A stretch of 64,000 bases of DNA, taken from positions 48,756-112,755 of the forward strand of contig CANQAN010000005.1 in the NCBI GenBank assembly GCA_947588965.1. Direction: 5' to 3'. The notes below the pieces were generated by a model. The model was given only the letters and a program-made list of their open reading frames with translations. It did not search any database and was not told the origin of the DNA. Below are positions 28,754 through 37,289 of this stretch, piece after piece. The stretch is from an uncultured Helicobacteraceae bacterium (GTDB taxonomy: Bacteria; Campylobacterota; Campylobacteria; Campylobacterales; Helicobacteraceae). Both the position numbers and the translations under genes were made by a program. Position 1 is the stretch's first letter. Each line of letters starts with the position of its first letter.

Positions 28754-29587
28754 ATGGCATTTAATTATGATGAATATTTGCGCGTGGATAAAATGCCAAC
28801 ACTTTGGTGTTGGGGTTGTGGTGATGGAGTTATCCTTAAGGCTATCGTTCGTGCGATTGATAAATTAGGCTGGAACATGGACGATGTCTGCTTAGTAAGT
28901 GGAATTGGTTGTAGTGGGCGCGTCTCTTCTTATGTAAATTGCAATACTGTGCATACAACACATGGAAGAACGCTTGCATATGCGACAGGAATCAAACTTG
29001 CTAATCCAACAAAAAAGGTTATCGTTGTCGGTGGTGATGGTGATGGTTTAGCAATTGGTGGGAATCACACAATCCATGCTTGCAGAAGAAACATTGACAT
29101 CAATTATGTTTTGATTAATAACTTCATCTATGGGCTTACAAATTCTCAAACATCTCCTACAACTCCTAAGGGAATGTGGACTGTAACGGCTCAATATGGT
29201 AATGTGGATCCCGAATTTGATCCTTGCAGTCTTGCGATTGCCGCAGGGGCGAGCTTTGTTGCAAGAGAGTCTGTTTTAGATCCTAAGAAATTAGAAAAAG
29301 TTTTTGTAGAGGGATTCTCACATGAGGGATTCAGCTTCCTTGATATATTCAGCAATTGTCATGTCAATCTGGGAAGAAAAAATAAAATGGGTGAGGCGAT
29401 CGATACGCTCAAATGGATCGAAAGTCGCATCCTTTCTAAGAAAAAGTTTGATGAACTTAGCGCAGAGGAGAGAGCAGGGAAGTATCCTGTAGGAATCCTC
29501 CATCAAGATAGCGATAAAATAGAGTATTGTAAAGCCTACAGGCAAGTGCAAGAAAAAGCACAAGCTAAAAAAGGAGGTGCGAAATGA
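28754..29587 (+). CDS. oorB: 2-oxoglutarate:acceptor oxidoreductase subunit beta
   Basis: 277 residues. Thiamine-pyrophosphate-binding subunit: LWCWGCGDGVILKAI at the N-terminus and the TPP/Mg motif VVGGDGDGLAIGGNH (about residues 92-106), then NNFIYGLTNSQTSPTTP. It pairs with OorA to form the decarboxylating core. The stop overlaps the oorC start by 4 bases. Confidence 0.95.
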   Translation: MAFNYDEYLRVDKMPTLWCWGCGDGVILKAIVRAIDKLGWNMDDVCLVSGIGCSGRVSSYVNCNTVHTTHGRTLAYATGIKLANPTKKVIVVGGDGDGLAIGGNHTIHACRRNIDINYVLINNFIYGLTNSQTSPTTPKGMWTVTAQYGNVDPEFDPCSLAIAAGASFVARESVLDPKKLEKVFVEGFSHEGFSFLDIFSNCHVNLGRKNKMGEAIDTLKWIESRILSKKKFDELSAEERAGKYPVGILHQDSDKIEYCKAYRQVQEKAQAKKGGAK

Positions 29588-30138
29588 GAAGACAGCTCCG
29601 TTTCACAGGCGTTGGTGGGCAGGGCGTACTTTTAGCAGGAGAGATTCTAGCAGAAGCGCAAATCAGAACGGGTGGCTATGGTGTCAAAGCGGCAACTTAT
29701 ACCTCACAAGTGCGCGGTGGTCCCACAAAAGTCGATATTCTCTTGGATAAAGATGAAATTCTCTATCCTTACGCCAATGAGGGTGAGGTTGAATATATGC
29801 TCTCAACAGCTCAAGTGAGCTATGATCAGTTTAAAGGTGGTTTGAAAGAGGGCGCCATCATCGTCGTAGAACCAAATCTCGTAACGCCATCACAAGAGGA
29901 CAAAAAGAAGTTCAAAATCTATCCGATTCCCATCATTAGCATCGCAAAAAATGAGGTGGGGAATGTCGTCACACAATCAGTTGTTGCCTTAGCCGTTACG
30001 GTAACACTCACAAAATGCGTTGATAGAGACTTGGTGTATGACACAATGATTAGCAAAGTTCCTGCAAAAGTCGTTGAACTCAATAAAAAAGCCTTTGAAT
30101 TGGGTGAAAGATACGCAAAAGAAGCTCTTGCAAAATAA
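29584..30138 (+). CDS. oorC: 2-oxoglutarate:acceptor oxidoreductase subunit gamma
   Basis: 184 residues, POR gamma-type domain beginning RQLRFTGVGGQGVLLAGEIL and including ATYTSQVRGGPTKVDI. It contributes the CoA-binding part of the enzyme. ATG overlaps the oorB stop. It ends 14 bases before the stop of a convergent gene; a small CTAGC-TTTT-GCTAG hairpin (30153-30166) lies at the junction. Confidence 0.94.
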   Translation: MRRQLRFTGVGGQGVLLAGEILAEAQIRTGGYGVKAATYTSQVRGGPTKVDILLDKDEILYPYANEGEVEYMLSTAQVSYDQFKGGLKEGAIIVVEPNLVTPSQEDKKKFKIYPIPIISIAKNEVGNVVTQSVVALAVTVTLTKCVDRDLVYDTMISKVPAKVVELNKKAFELGERYAKEALAK

Positions 30139-30152
30139 AAATAAGACTATCT

Positions 30153-30166
30153 CTAGCTTTTGCTAG
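30153..30166. terminator. Small hairpin at a convergent gene junction
   Basis: CTAGC-TTTT-GCTAG, extendable by one C-G pair and one G-U pair, between oorC and a convergent gene. On the minus strand it is followed by a T-rich stretch, so it could act as a weak terminator for the minus-strand operon. It overlaps the stop codon of that gene. Confidence 0.3.
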
Positions 30167-30692
30167 GGATTGTAAGCCATAAAATAAGCAAGACATTAGC
30201 GCTCACAAGTCCTAAAAAAAAGGCAAAGACATCAAAAAGCTCACGTTGCATAAGAATGAGGATTCCAATCACTAAGATTCCATACATCATAAGGCGCAAG
30301 GGGACAAAAAACATCTTCGCGCCCGTCTTTGCGTTTTGCGCATTAAAACTATGCCAAAATCTTTGTTTTTTATCCATTTCCTCCGTCTCTTCATTTTGAT
30401 TATGTGATTTTTCTGTTGAATCTTTCGCGCTCTTAGTTGAATCTGTTTGCTCATACGCAGAATTCTTAAAGGGAAAATCTACTAAGGATTCCAACTCCTC
30501 TTTACTTGCATTTTGTATGACATTAAGAATCTTGCGCTTTTGGATAAAAAATACAGTTAAAACAATCAAAAAAAAGGAAAAAAGTGCAAAAGAAAAATTG
30601 AGCGTAAATTCAAGTCCTAAGCCAAAATACATAATCGCGCAAATCCCAAAAACACAAGACAAAAAGGCAAGTTTTTTAAAATTTTTATTCAT
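30153..30692 (-). CDS. Hypothetical inner-membrane protein
   Basis: 179 residues from an ATG that overlaps the end of atpZ; the longer reading upstream lies in atpZ. Two adjacent membrane helices near the N-terminus (about residues 8-25 and 29-46), an acidic, Ser/Glu/Gln-rich cytoplasmic middle (about 75-120), and two further hydrophobic segments at the C-terminus (about 130-175). I do not recognise a family. Overlap with atpZ suggests co-translation, so a role next to the ATP synthase or membrane energetics is possible but unproven. Confidence 0.65.
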   Translation of the reverse strand: MNKNFKKLAFLSCVFGICAIMYFGLGLEFTLNFSFALFSFFLIVLTVFFIQKRKILNVIQNASKEELESLVDFPFKNSAYEQTDSTKSAKDSTEKSHNQNEETEEMDKKQRFWHSFNAQNAKTGAKMFFVPLRLMMYGILVIGILILMQRELFDVFAFFLGLVSANVLLILWLTIPSKS

Positions 30693-30975
30693 CTTCCTCT
30701 TCTTCATTTTGTGCTTTGTAGGCATATTTTGGATCGTTTGCGAGTTCATCAAATTCTCTCTTTTGTCGTTTGTAAGCCTTATAGACATTGAGAATCGCTG
30801 CACTCACGCCCCATATGACACCAAGCCAAAACAACCAGCGCACACCAAAAAGGGATTCTAGAAAATAGCCAATCCCAATTCCAATGAGTACAGCCACAAC
30901 CATAGAGATTCCAAGCGTTGCGTTAGAATATGCAAGTAGGGCGTCCTTGTATTTTGGTTCATTTTCAGAGGACAT
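30685..30975 (-). CDS. atpZ: AtpZ/AtpI-like small membrane protein
   Basis: 96 residues. Two membrane helices (about 17-39 and 44-65) joined by a short turn, with GIGIGYFLESLFGVRWLFWL, the pattern of AtpZ/AtpI family proteins that assist F-type ATP synthase assembly or magnesium supply. The tail is strongly acidic (EEEEDE). It lies far from the main atp block, downstream of hemL on the minus strand. The family call is by motif; function is inferred. Confidence 0.7.
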   Translation of the reverse strand: MSSENEPKYKDALLAYSNATLGISMVVAVLIGIGIGYFLESLFGVRWLFWLGVIWGVSAAILNVYKAYKRQKREFDELANDPKYAYKAQNEEEEDE

Positions 30976-31017
30976 TGCAGAATCCTTTCATTATCTTAAT
31001 TGTTTGTTTGCTGCACT

Positions 31018-32340
31018 TTATTTTCTCCTATGCGCATGAATCTCCACTAAAACTTCTTTGGACTTTTCTAGCACTTCATCAATGAGTTTTTCATTCATGG
31101 ATGCACAAATAAACCCTGTTTCAAATTGTGATGCGGCAAGATAAACGCCTCTTTGCAACATTCCTTGATGAAAGGCAGCAAACATCTCTAAATCACTCTT
31201 TAGCGCATCTTGGAAATTTCTCACAGGATTTGCGTTGAAGAAAAATCCAAACATGCTTCCGCGCACACAAATCTGCAAGGGGATATTTAAAGAATCACAA
31301 ATCTCTTTAAGTCCATTTGTAAGACGTTTTGCAAGAGATTCTAAGTTTTGATAAATCGCAGGATTTGTACGCAAATAATGCAAAGCCGCAAAACCTGCTG
31401 CCATTGCGATAGGATTCCCACTTAATGTTCCTGCTTGATACACTGCGCCATTTGGAGAGAGCATGTCCATAATCTCTGCCCTCCCACCAAATGCCCCAAC
31501 AGGCATTCCTCCGCCAATTACTTTGCCAAAGGTGACTAAATCGCCACGTACTTGATAAAAGCTCTGCGAACCCGTTAAACTTGCTCTAAAACCACTCATC
31601 ACTTCATCTAAAATAAGCAAGATTCCATATTTTTCACAAAGTTCTCTCAATCCCTCTAAGAATCCCTCTTCACTCGGTACAAGCCCCATGTTTCCAGCAA
31701 TAGGCTCTAAAATGACACATGCGACATCGCGACCTTTTTGGTGGCTTAACTGAATGCAGGATTCCACGCTTTCTAGATGATTGTAGGTTGCTACAAGCGT
31801 GTGTTCTGTGAAGTCCTTTGGTACACCTAATGAGCTTGGATTCCCAAAAGTAGCTAATCCACTTCCTGCAGAAACCAAAAGCGCATCGCTGTGTCCATGA
31901 TAGCAACCCTCAAACTTAATAATATCCTCACGCCCCGTGAAAGCTCTTGCAAGACGAATCGCGCTCATTGTCGCTTCTGTTCCACTTGAGACGAATCGTA
32001 TCTTTTCAATCCCATCAACAATTTGGATGATTTCTTTTGCCAAAGCTGTTTCAATCGTTGTTGGCGCTCCAAAGGACAAGCCTTTTCTAACAGATTCCAT
32101 GACAGCTTCTTCTATGTGTTTGTCGCAATGCCCGAGTATCAAGGGACCCCAACTTTGCACGAAATCAACGTAAGAATTCCCATCCTCATCAATAATATGC
32201 GCTCCGCTTCCCTTAGCGATAAAAGGGGGCGTCCCACCCACACTTTTAAAGGCACGTACAGGAGAATTTACGCCACTTGGAATGACCTGCTTTGCAGCAT
32301 TGAAGTCATTAATACTGTTGAGTAAATTGAGAGATTCCAT
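31018..32340 (-). CDS. hemL: Glutamate-1-semialdehyde 2,1-aminomutase
   Basis: 440 residues, class III PLP aminotransferase. N-terminal [23 protein letters not shown] phosphate contacts in [15 protein letters not shown], and the PLP Lys in [18 protein letters not shown]. It makes 5-aminolevulinate for haem by the C5 route. It follows the GspS-like gene after 9 bases in the same operon. Confidence 0.96.
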   Translation of the reverse strand: MESLNLLNSINDFNAAKQVIPSGVNSPVRAFKSVGGTPPFIAKGSGAHIIDEDGNSYVDFVQSWGPLILGHCDKHIEEAVMESVRKGLSFGAPTTIETALAKEIIQIVDGIEKIRFVSSGTEATMSAIRLARAFTGREDIIKFEGCYHGHSDALLVSAGSGLATFGNPSSLGVPKDFTEHTLVATYNHLESVESCIQLSHQKGRDVACVILEPIAGNMGLVPSEEGFLEGLRELCEKYGILLILDEVMSGFRASLTGSQSFYQVRGDLVTFGKVIGGGMPVGAFGGRAEIMDMLSPNGAVYQAGTLSGNPIAMAAGFAALHYLRTNPAIYQNLESLAKRLTNGLKEICDSLNIPLQICVRGSMFGFFFNANPVRNFQDALKSDLEMFAAFHQGMLQRGVYLAASQFETGFICASMNEKLIDEVLEKSKEVLVEIHAHRRK

Positions 32341-32349
32341 GTTGATTCC

Positions 32350-33522
32350 TTATGATTTGATTTTATGTGCGACAAATTTAGAGAGATTGTCTAAAATCTC
32401 CCCACCCTTGCGGAATCCTAAGCCACAAGCTTCATAGGCATAAAAGACATTAGGCTGATAAAAAGCGTCTTTATGTCTGTTTTGCTGTGCGAAGGCTTGA
32501 TATATTGCAGGATAGTTTTCATAATGACCGCTCTTACTGCTTAGCACATCGCCTTGTGCGCTAAGGATGCTCACACTCTCTCCCTCGCGACCAAAGGCAT
32601 GTTTTTTGACCTGTTTAATGTGCAGAGGATGATCGCTTGTCTCCAGCAAAAGAGGGTGGTTTGGAAACAAATCCCACAGAATCTTTAAAAAGCATTTGCT
32701 TTGAAATAAGAGCGTGTAGGCGGGATTAAGAAATATTGTGTTTTTGTTTTGAATCATTGCGGTGATGAGTTGTGCAAGTTCGGGTTCATCAATAGCAATG
32801 CTCTCCCAAGGAATGAGTTTGAACCAAAATTCATAATTCTCTCCTTGAAAGCTCAATCCCTCCTCTGCATCCAATACAGCCTCATGCGCATAGCAAAAAT
32901 TTGTCTGAAATCCCGCTTCTTTTGCGATGACCTCTAGAAGTCGCACGGTGTTTTCTTCTTCTAAATTGCCCTCTATGCTAGAAAACAGAATCTTCCAGCC
33001 CTCATAAATGGAGTCAAAATTTGAAGTGTCTGCGCCGAGTGTTACAATGCGCTTAAAATTCTCTCTCAAGGCTTCATAGAGATTGTTAAACTGCAGGGAT
33101 TCAGAAAATCCATTTTTCTTTAAAAGCGCCCATTGTATGAGGGCAGTTTCATAGACCAATGTCGGAGTGTCAGCATTGAATTCTAGCAATTTAATAGGAT
33201 TCCCACCAAGCCCACCTGCAAAGTCAAATCTCCCATACAAATGCCAATGCACTTCCTCTTCCCAGCTATTTTTAATAGCATCAACAAGATTAAAAGGAAT
33301 TCCAAGCTCAAAAAACAGATTCTTGTCTATCACATACTGCCCAGCTTCCACATACATATCATAGAGTGTGTTTGCTGCATCATAGAATCCTTGCGCTTCT
33401 TCTTGTGTGATCTCCACAATCTCATGGCATATATAAGAGGTGTTGTCAGAATCTGTGTGCCAAGGAAGCCCGAGTTCTTCTAAGTCTGCGTTGCTTAGGG
33501 GTTGTGCCTCTAAAATCTGCAT
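32350..33522 (-). CDS. Glutathionylspermidine synthase-family ATP-grasp ligase (YgiC/HP0233-like)
   Basis: 390 residues from the ATG at 33522, which follows the preceding stop after one base and has GGGGGA as ribosome binding site. A longer in-frame reading would run across the preceding lipoprotein gene and gives no family match. The length and motifs fit the YgiC/YjfC branch: GRFDFAGGLGGNPIKLLEFNAD, WKILFSSIEGN and a C-terminal KKHAFGREGESVSI. These ATP-grasp proteins resemble the ligase half of glutathionylspermidine synthase, but their substrate in Helicobacter is unknown. Pairs with the UPF0323 gene as HP0232-HP0233. Confidence 0.82.
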   Translation of the reverse strand: MQILEAQPLSNADLEELGLPWHTDSDNTSYICHEIVEITQEEAQGFYDAANTLYDMYVEAGQYVIDKNLFFELGIPFNLVDAIKNSWEEEVHWHLYGRFDFAGGLGGNPIKLLEFNADTPTLVYETALIQWALLKKNGFSESLQFNNLYEALRENFKRIVTLGADTSNFDSIYEGWKILFSSIEGNLEEENTVRLLEVIAKEAGFQTNFCYAHEAVLDAEEGLSFQGENYEFWFKLIPWESIAIDEPELAQLITAMIQNKNTIFLNPAYTLLFQSKCFLKILWDLFPNHPLLLETSDHPLHIKQVKKHAFGREGESVSILSAQGDVLSSKSGHYENYPAIYQAFAQQNRHKDAFYQPNVFYAYEACGLGFRKGGEILDNLSKFVAHKIKS

Positions 33523-33523
33523 A

Positions 33524-34138
33524 CTATCCCCCAAAACTGCTTGAACCATAGCTTGAGCGATTCTGTGTTGTGCTTGGAGTGTAGAATCCACTACGTCCGC
33601 CACTTCTAGCATTTGTTGAGCGATTAAATGAGCTTTGAGAACGTTCATAAGCTTGTGGTGTTTTATAACTTGCTCTTTGTTGTGTTTGGAAATTTTGATT
33701 GTTAAAGAGTTTGCTTCCAATCCAGCTTCCAAGTACCGCTCCTGCAGCACTTGCTAAGATGGTTTCACCAAGTGATAACCCCGCACCTGTCGGATTTGTG
33801 AGTTGTGAAGTGCCATTGTCAATTTTCTTAGATTCCTCCGCAATAATCGCATCAATTTCTTGCTGACTTAGAATCCTCTCACTTCCGTCCTTTTCCTTTA
33901 AAATCACGCGTGTCTGTGCGCTTGGAATTTCTTCTAATATCTTATAGCTTCCATCGGCTTGTTGCTCAATTGTTACGGTTGCGCCATTTCTTGTCGCTTC
34001 AGAGATTCCACCCTGTGCATCTTGTGTGTTTTGAGAATCGCAACCTGTGATTAATAAAATCGCAGCAAGTCCTAATCCGCTCTTGCTAAAAATCCCGACA
34101 ATTCTCGGATCGGAAATTTTTTTAAGATATTTTTGCAT
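33524..34138 (-). CDS. UPF0323-family lipoprotein
   Basis: 204 residues from the ATG at 34138, preceded by AAGGAG. The N-terminal signal region ends in the lipobox LLITGC (Cys at about residue 33) after a basic stretch. A central glycine-zipper-like helix (LASAAGAVLGSWIGSKLF) and a Ser/Arg/Gly/Tyr-rich tail ending SSFGG are typical of the family. It is probably an outer-membrane or periplasmic lipoprotein; a link to motility has been suggested for the H. pylori homologue. One base separates it from the next gene. Confidence 0.8.
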   Translation of the reverse strand: MQKYLKKISDPRIVGIFSKSGLGLAAILLITGCDSQNTQDAQGGISEATRNGATVTIEQQADGSYKILEEIPSAQTRVILKEKDGSERILSQQEIDAIIAEESKKIDNGTSQLTNPTGAGLSLGETILASAAGAVLGSWIGSKLFNNQNFQTQQRASYKTPQAYERSQSSFNRSTNARSGGRSGFYTPSTTQNRSSYGSSSFGG

Positions 34139-34212
34139 TCTTTTCTCCTTAAAACAAAATTTTCCGCACAATGTAGCCTATAGAAACTTAAGAAAAACTT
34201 CTATAGGCAAAA

Positions 34213-35279
34213 TCAAAATTCTTTAAAGGTGAAAAAACTTTTGATTTGAGGAAAATCAAGCTCTAAGCACATGGCATTAAAGGTAATTCCCGTGCCAAAG
34301 GATGCAAGAAGGACTTTTTGTCTCTTAAGAGGAGTTTTGAGATGAATGTTTTGAGGCAAATACCCCCCCCCCCCGCAGAATCGGGATCCAGATTTGCACA
34401 GAGTGCAAGGTCTATGGGGAGTTTGTTTATCGTGGTGTCCCCAAAATTTTCTAATGTTTCATCTATGCTGGGGAGATTGAGATGGAGATTTTGCATAAGC
34501 TTTTCTTTGACAAACACATTGGGACTTTGGAAGAAAAATTGGCCAATCGCCTCTCTTTTAAGCTTGTGAGAGGTCAAAAATTCCTCAAAAAACAGGGGGA
34601 AATTTTCACTCACAAAAGAAAGAATTAAAGAGGCATTAACTTCAATAAAATCATTGGCATTTGCATTAAAAGCCCTAAGTGGCTTCGTCTCCTCGCAAGC
34701 AAGGGCGGGAAAAATCTTTTGAGAAAATGCGGCTTTGTTTGGGTTGCTTGACTTTTCTAAAAGCACACAACTTGCGGAATCAGAATTGTTTAAATAGGTG
34801 ATTTTATCTGTGGGAGGAATCTTTTTGCTCTTAGTATTAGTACAGATGAGGGCGATTTTTGAAATGTCCTTATGGTTAAGAAACAAAAAGGCTTGACTCA
34901 AAGCACTCAAAAAACTCGGGCAAAATCCGACAATATCCACGCACAATGTGTGTGAGCTTAACTGCAAGTTTTTTGCGACTAAAGAACTCATAGCAGGGGC
35001 TAAAAAATCGGGAGAAAAGCTACAGATAAGTAGCATATCAAGCTCATCTTTGTGCAAAATATTCTCTCTTAAAAGCGTTCCTAACGCCTCACACGCTAAG
35101 TCGCTTGAAAATGTGTTTTCATCTGCACTAAAATGCCTTTTGATTCCGCTATTTGTCCGCAAAAGCTCAAGTTTTTGCGGAGTGATTTTACACATTTGCA
35201 TTTCATTTTCTTGATGGGGATTGAGCGGAAAAACAATGCTTATGGCTCTTATATCATGTGCTTCAAGGGCTAGATTCAT
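34213..35279 (-). pseudogene. KAS III-like (FabH-like) protein, phase-variable, out of frame at G12
   Basis: As written the reading frame stops at 34263 with 338 residues and a nonsense tail. Changing the coding-strand G12 (34363-34374) to G13 or G10 restores the conserved FabH C-terminus KVLLASFGTGITFNAMCLEL and a stop at 34213, giving about 355 residues. The fold is a thiolase-type condensing enzyme: Cys in CVDIVGFCPSF matches the nucleophile. The usual His and Asn positions read FFFQSPN and FGDTT, suggesting His to Gln and Asn to Asp. It may transfer or build acyl groups on the cluster's carrier protein, not make fatty acids. Its ATG overlaps the upstream stop. Counterpart by context: Cj1303. 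Confidence 0.75.
34363..34374 (-). repeat. Homopolymer G12 (coding strand) in the KAS III-like gene
   Basis: Twelve C on the plus strand, hence G12 in the gene. A tract of this length in Helicobacter/Campylobacter is prone to slipped-strand mispairing. G10 or G13 is in frame; G12 is not. Confidence 0.9.
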
Positions 35280-36325
35280 GGCTTATTCCTTAGAGCGTTT
35301 TTTATGATTGTATTTTTAGAATCAATGATTTGTGCCATAAAATCCACTATTTTATCAAAATCATAGCTCTTAATGTCTTTAAGAATGTAATTTTCTTTAT
35401 AATTCTCCCAATCAATCGGTGAAAAAAGCGTCTTTTTGTGCGGAAAATATCTCTCTCTTACCCATTCAAGTGCAGGGGCATAATATTCTTCATAGGCTCT
35501 TGCTAAGTCTTTAGGAGCATTGAATCTAAGTCTGTCTTCATTAGAACCTTCAAAAATCTTTCTTGAAAAATACAGTATAGAATTGAAATGTGGCTCATTT
35601 TGTACCTTTTGATTAAGCCTTTTCATAATCTCCATTCCTAGAAGTGAGAAACTCTCATTTTTTGTCTTAGCTGGTTTAAAGGATTCATCCCAAGCAATTC
35701 CTAAGTGATGCAAAAAATCACTTATCATATTTCCCCCAACATAATCTTCACGTAAAAGTCGCACGATGAGATTGTTTGTGCCAAAATAGCTTGTAACATT
35801 CTCACAAATGCCTCTATAATCAAAAATCCATTTCCTTGGATGCTTATCGGGAGTAAAATCCGCAGAATAAAAGCCCATATTGTTTTTGATGTCTTGTGAG
35901 CAATGTGAATTAAAATAGCTTGTTATTTCCCTAAAATACACGATACATTTGATTTCATCAAAGCCCAAATTTTCCATAATTGACTTTAGAATCTCAAAAT
36001 GCCTCTTGCTAGAAAAATCCCATACCACACCCTCTGCAGAAAAAATAAAAATCTTATCTTTGTGTTCCTCCCTTTCTTTTTCAAATGTCCTCACCGCTTC
36101 TTTAAGGCGTATGTTTTGCAAATCATTGAGGACATTTTTGCTTAAATGTGTTTTATTGACAAGCTCTAAAACCATATCCACCAAAGCCCAATGTCTATTC
36201 GCTACCCTTAAGCTCTTAGCATAGCAATAACCCTTTTGCAAAAGCAATTCTTGATTTTGCATTAAAAAACCTTGTTTTTCTTGATTGCCCGTGTTTGTGG
36301 TGCCAATATGCAAAAAGGCTTTCAT
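35276..36325 (-). CDS. Sulfotransferase-like protein of a surface-glycan locus
   Basis: 349 residues. The N-terminus KAFLHIGTTNTGNQEKQGFL resembles the 5'-phosphosulfate loop of sulfotransferase-fold proteins (usual HIGxxKTGTTS). The key Lys is replaced by Asn, and the later pattern (YFREITSYFNS) resembles the 3'-phosphate-binding part. It may therefore be a sulfotransferase with a changed donor site or a non-catalytic relative. Its ATG overlaps the acyl carrier protein stop, and its stop overlaps the KAS III-like start, so it belongs to the operon. Substrate unknown. Confidence 0.55.
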   Translation of the reverse strand: MKAFLHIGTTNTGNQEKQGFLMQNQELLLQKGYCYAKSLRVANRHWALVDMVLELVNKTHLSKNVLNDLQNIRLKEAVRTFEKEREEHKDKIFIFSAEGVVWDFSSKRHFEILKSIMENLGFDEIKCIVYFREITSYFNSHCSQDIKNNMGFYSADFTPDKHPRKWIFDYRGICENVTSYFGTNNLIVRLLREDYVGGNMISDFLHHLGIAWDESFKPAKTKNESFSLLGMEIMKRLNQKVQNEPHFNSILYFSRKIFEGSNEDRLRFNAPKDLARAYEEYYAPALEWVRERYFPHKKTLFSPIDWENYKENYILKDIKSYDFDKIVDFMAQIIDSKNTIIKNALRNKP

Positions 36326-36555
36326 TAGGCTTGTCCATAGGCTTTTTTGAGCATAGCAGAGATTTTGGTGAAGTTCTCAAAATTCTCACTCACTATAAAT
36401 TCCGCTGACAGAGGAGCCTTGTAGAATCTCTCTATCTCTGCGACTAATGCCATAATGTCAATACTATCAATAATATCATCACTGACGAGATTTTGCATGC
36501 TCTCATTGATGTCTGTTCTTCCGATATTAATGAAAAGTTGTTTTATGGTTTGCAT
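36325..36555 (-). CDS. Acyl carrier protein-like protein
   Basis: 76 residues. The phosphopantetheine attachment site is the Ser in DDIIDSIDIMALVAEIE (about residue 31), with the DS-[ILM]-[DE] pattern of carrier proteins. AAAGGAG precedes the ATG. With an adenylating enzyme three genes earlier and a condensing-enzyme-like gene two later, it should carry an amino acid or short acyl group used to decorate a sugar. Context resembles Cj1308, the carrier beside the activating enzyme Cj1307. Confidence 0.85.
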   Translation of the reverse strand: MQTIKQLFINIGRTDINESMQNLVSDDIIDSIDIMALVAEIERFYKAPLSAEFIVSENFENFTKISAMLKKAYGQA

Positions 36556-37289
36556 TTTTACTCCTTTTTATGTTTAAGTTGATTTGTTGATTTAACACTA
36601 AATGAATGCAATTTACATCACATTCATAAAACAAAATTTCAAATTCACCTCCTAAAAGTTTTATTTTTGCCTTTCGTTTGCCCTCCATAGCTCTTAAGAA
36701 ACGATGGATTTTTGGAGCATTCCAAGAAAGCTTTAAATAGCCATTATTAGGTAATTTTCTATTAACTACCCCCCCCCCCCCCGAGAACAACCTCATTTAA
36801 CGCACACTTTTGTGGGATGCTTTGATTTGAGATGAGATTGCTTAGTCCTTCTTCAAAGGATTCAATAGCAAGTTCGTGCTGTTTTCTAAGGAGATTAATG
36901 CCCGAAATATTTTCATCAAGCAGAATTTCTTTTTGTATTAAAATATCACCTGTATCAATGCTCTCTTCAACCTTATGCCAAGTGATTCCACTCTTTTTGT
37001 CATTTTTAAAAATGCTCCAAATATGAGCGTTTAAGCCCCTATGCTTTGGAAGCAAAGAATTATGATAATTAATGATTTGGTTATTTTTGACACATTCTTT
37101 TTTAAAGATATAAAAATTATTTGCAGAGATGATGAGTGCATTTTTGATTTGTGAAAAGAATCTGTCAAGCTCTTTTGTGTCTTGTTCTGTGATTTCAAAA
37201 ACTTGTTGAGAAAAAAACTGCGTGGCAATTTTTGCACAAACCTTAGCCACTCTGCCTTTGCCTATGATATAGATTTTTTCAAAGCTCAT
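36527..37289 (-). pseudogene. Formyltransferase-family protein, phase-variable, out of frame at G14
   Basis: The first part (to 36762, 175 residues) is a Fmt-type formyltransferase domain: INYHNSLLPKHRG with the Asn-x-His catalytic pair, and ESIDTGDIL. It runs into G14 (36769-36782) and stops. With G13 (also G10 or G16) it joins a second part ending at 36527 that has the C-terminal-domain pattern NGYLKLSWNAPKIHRFLRAM, giving about 253 residues. It probably N-formylates an amino sugar or a carrier-bound group using formyl-tetrahydrofolate. The start overlaps the adenylating-enzyme stop by 11 bases and the end overlaps the carrier-protein gene by 29. Confidence 0.75.
36769..36782 (-). repeat. 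Homopolymer G14 (coding strand) in the formyltransferase gene
   Basis: Fourteen C on the plus strand. It lies between the catalytic and C-terminal parts of the formyltransferase. G13, G10 or G16 joins the two parts; G14 does not. Confidence 0.9.

Noticed and set aside
33525..33750. Longer N-terminus for the GspS-like ligase
   Set aside because: It would overlap nearly the whole second half of the UPF0323 lipoprotein in another frame; the ATG at 33522 has a strong ribosome binding site and gives the normal family length.
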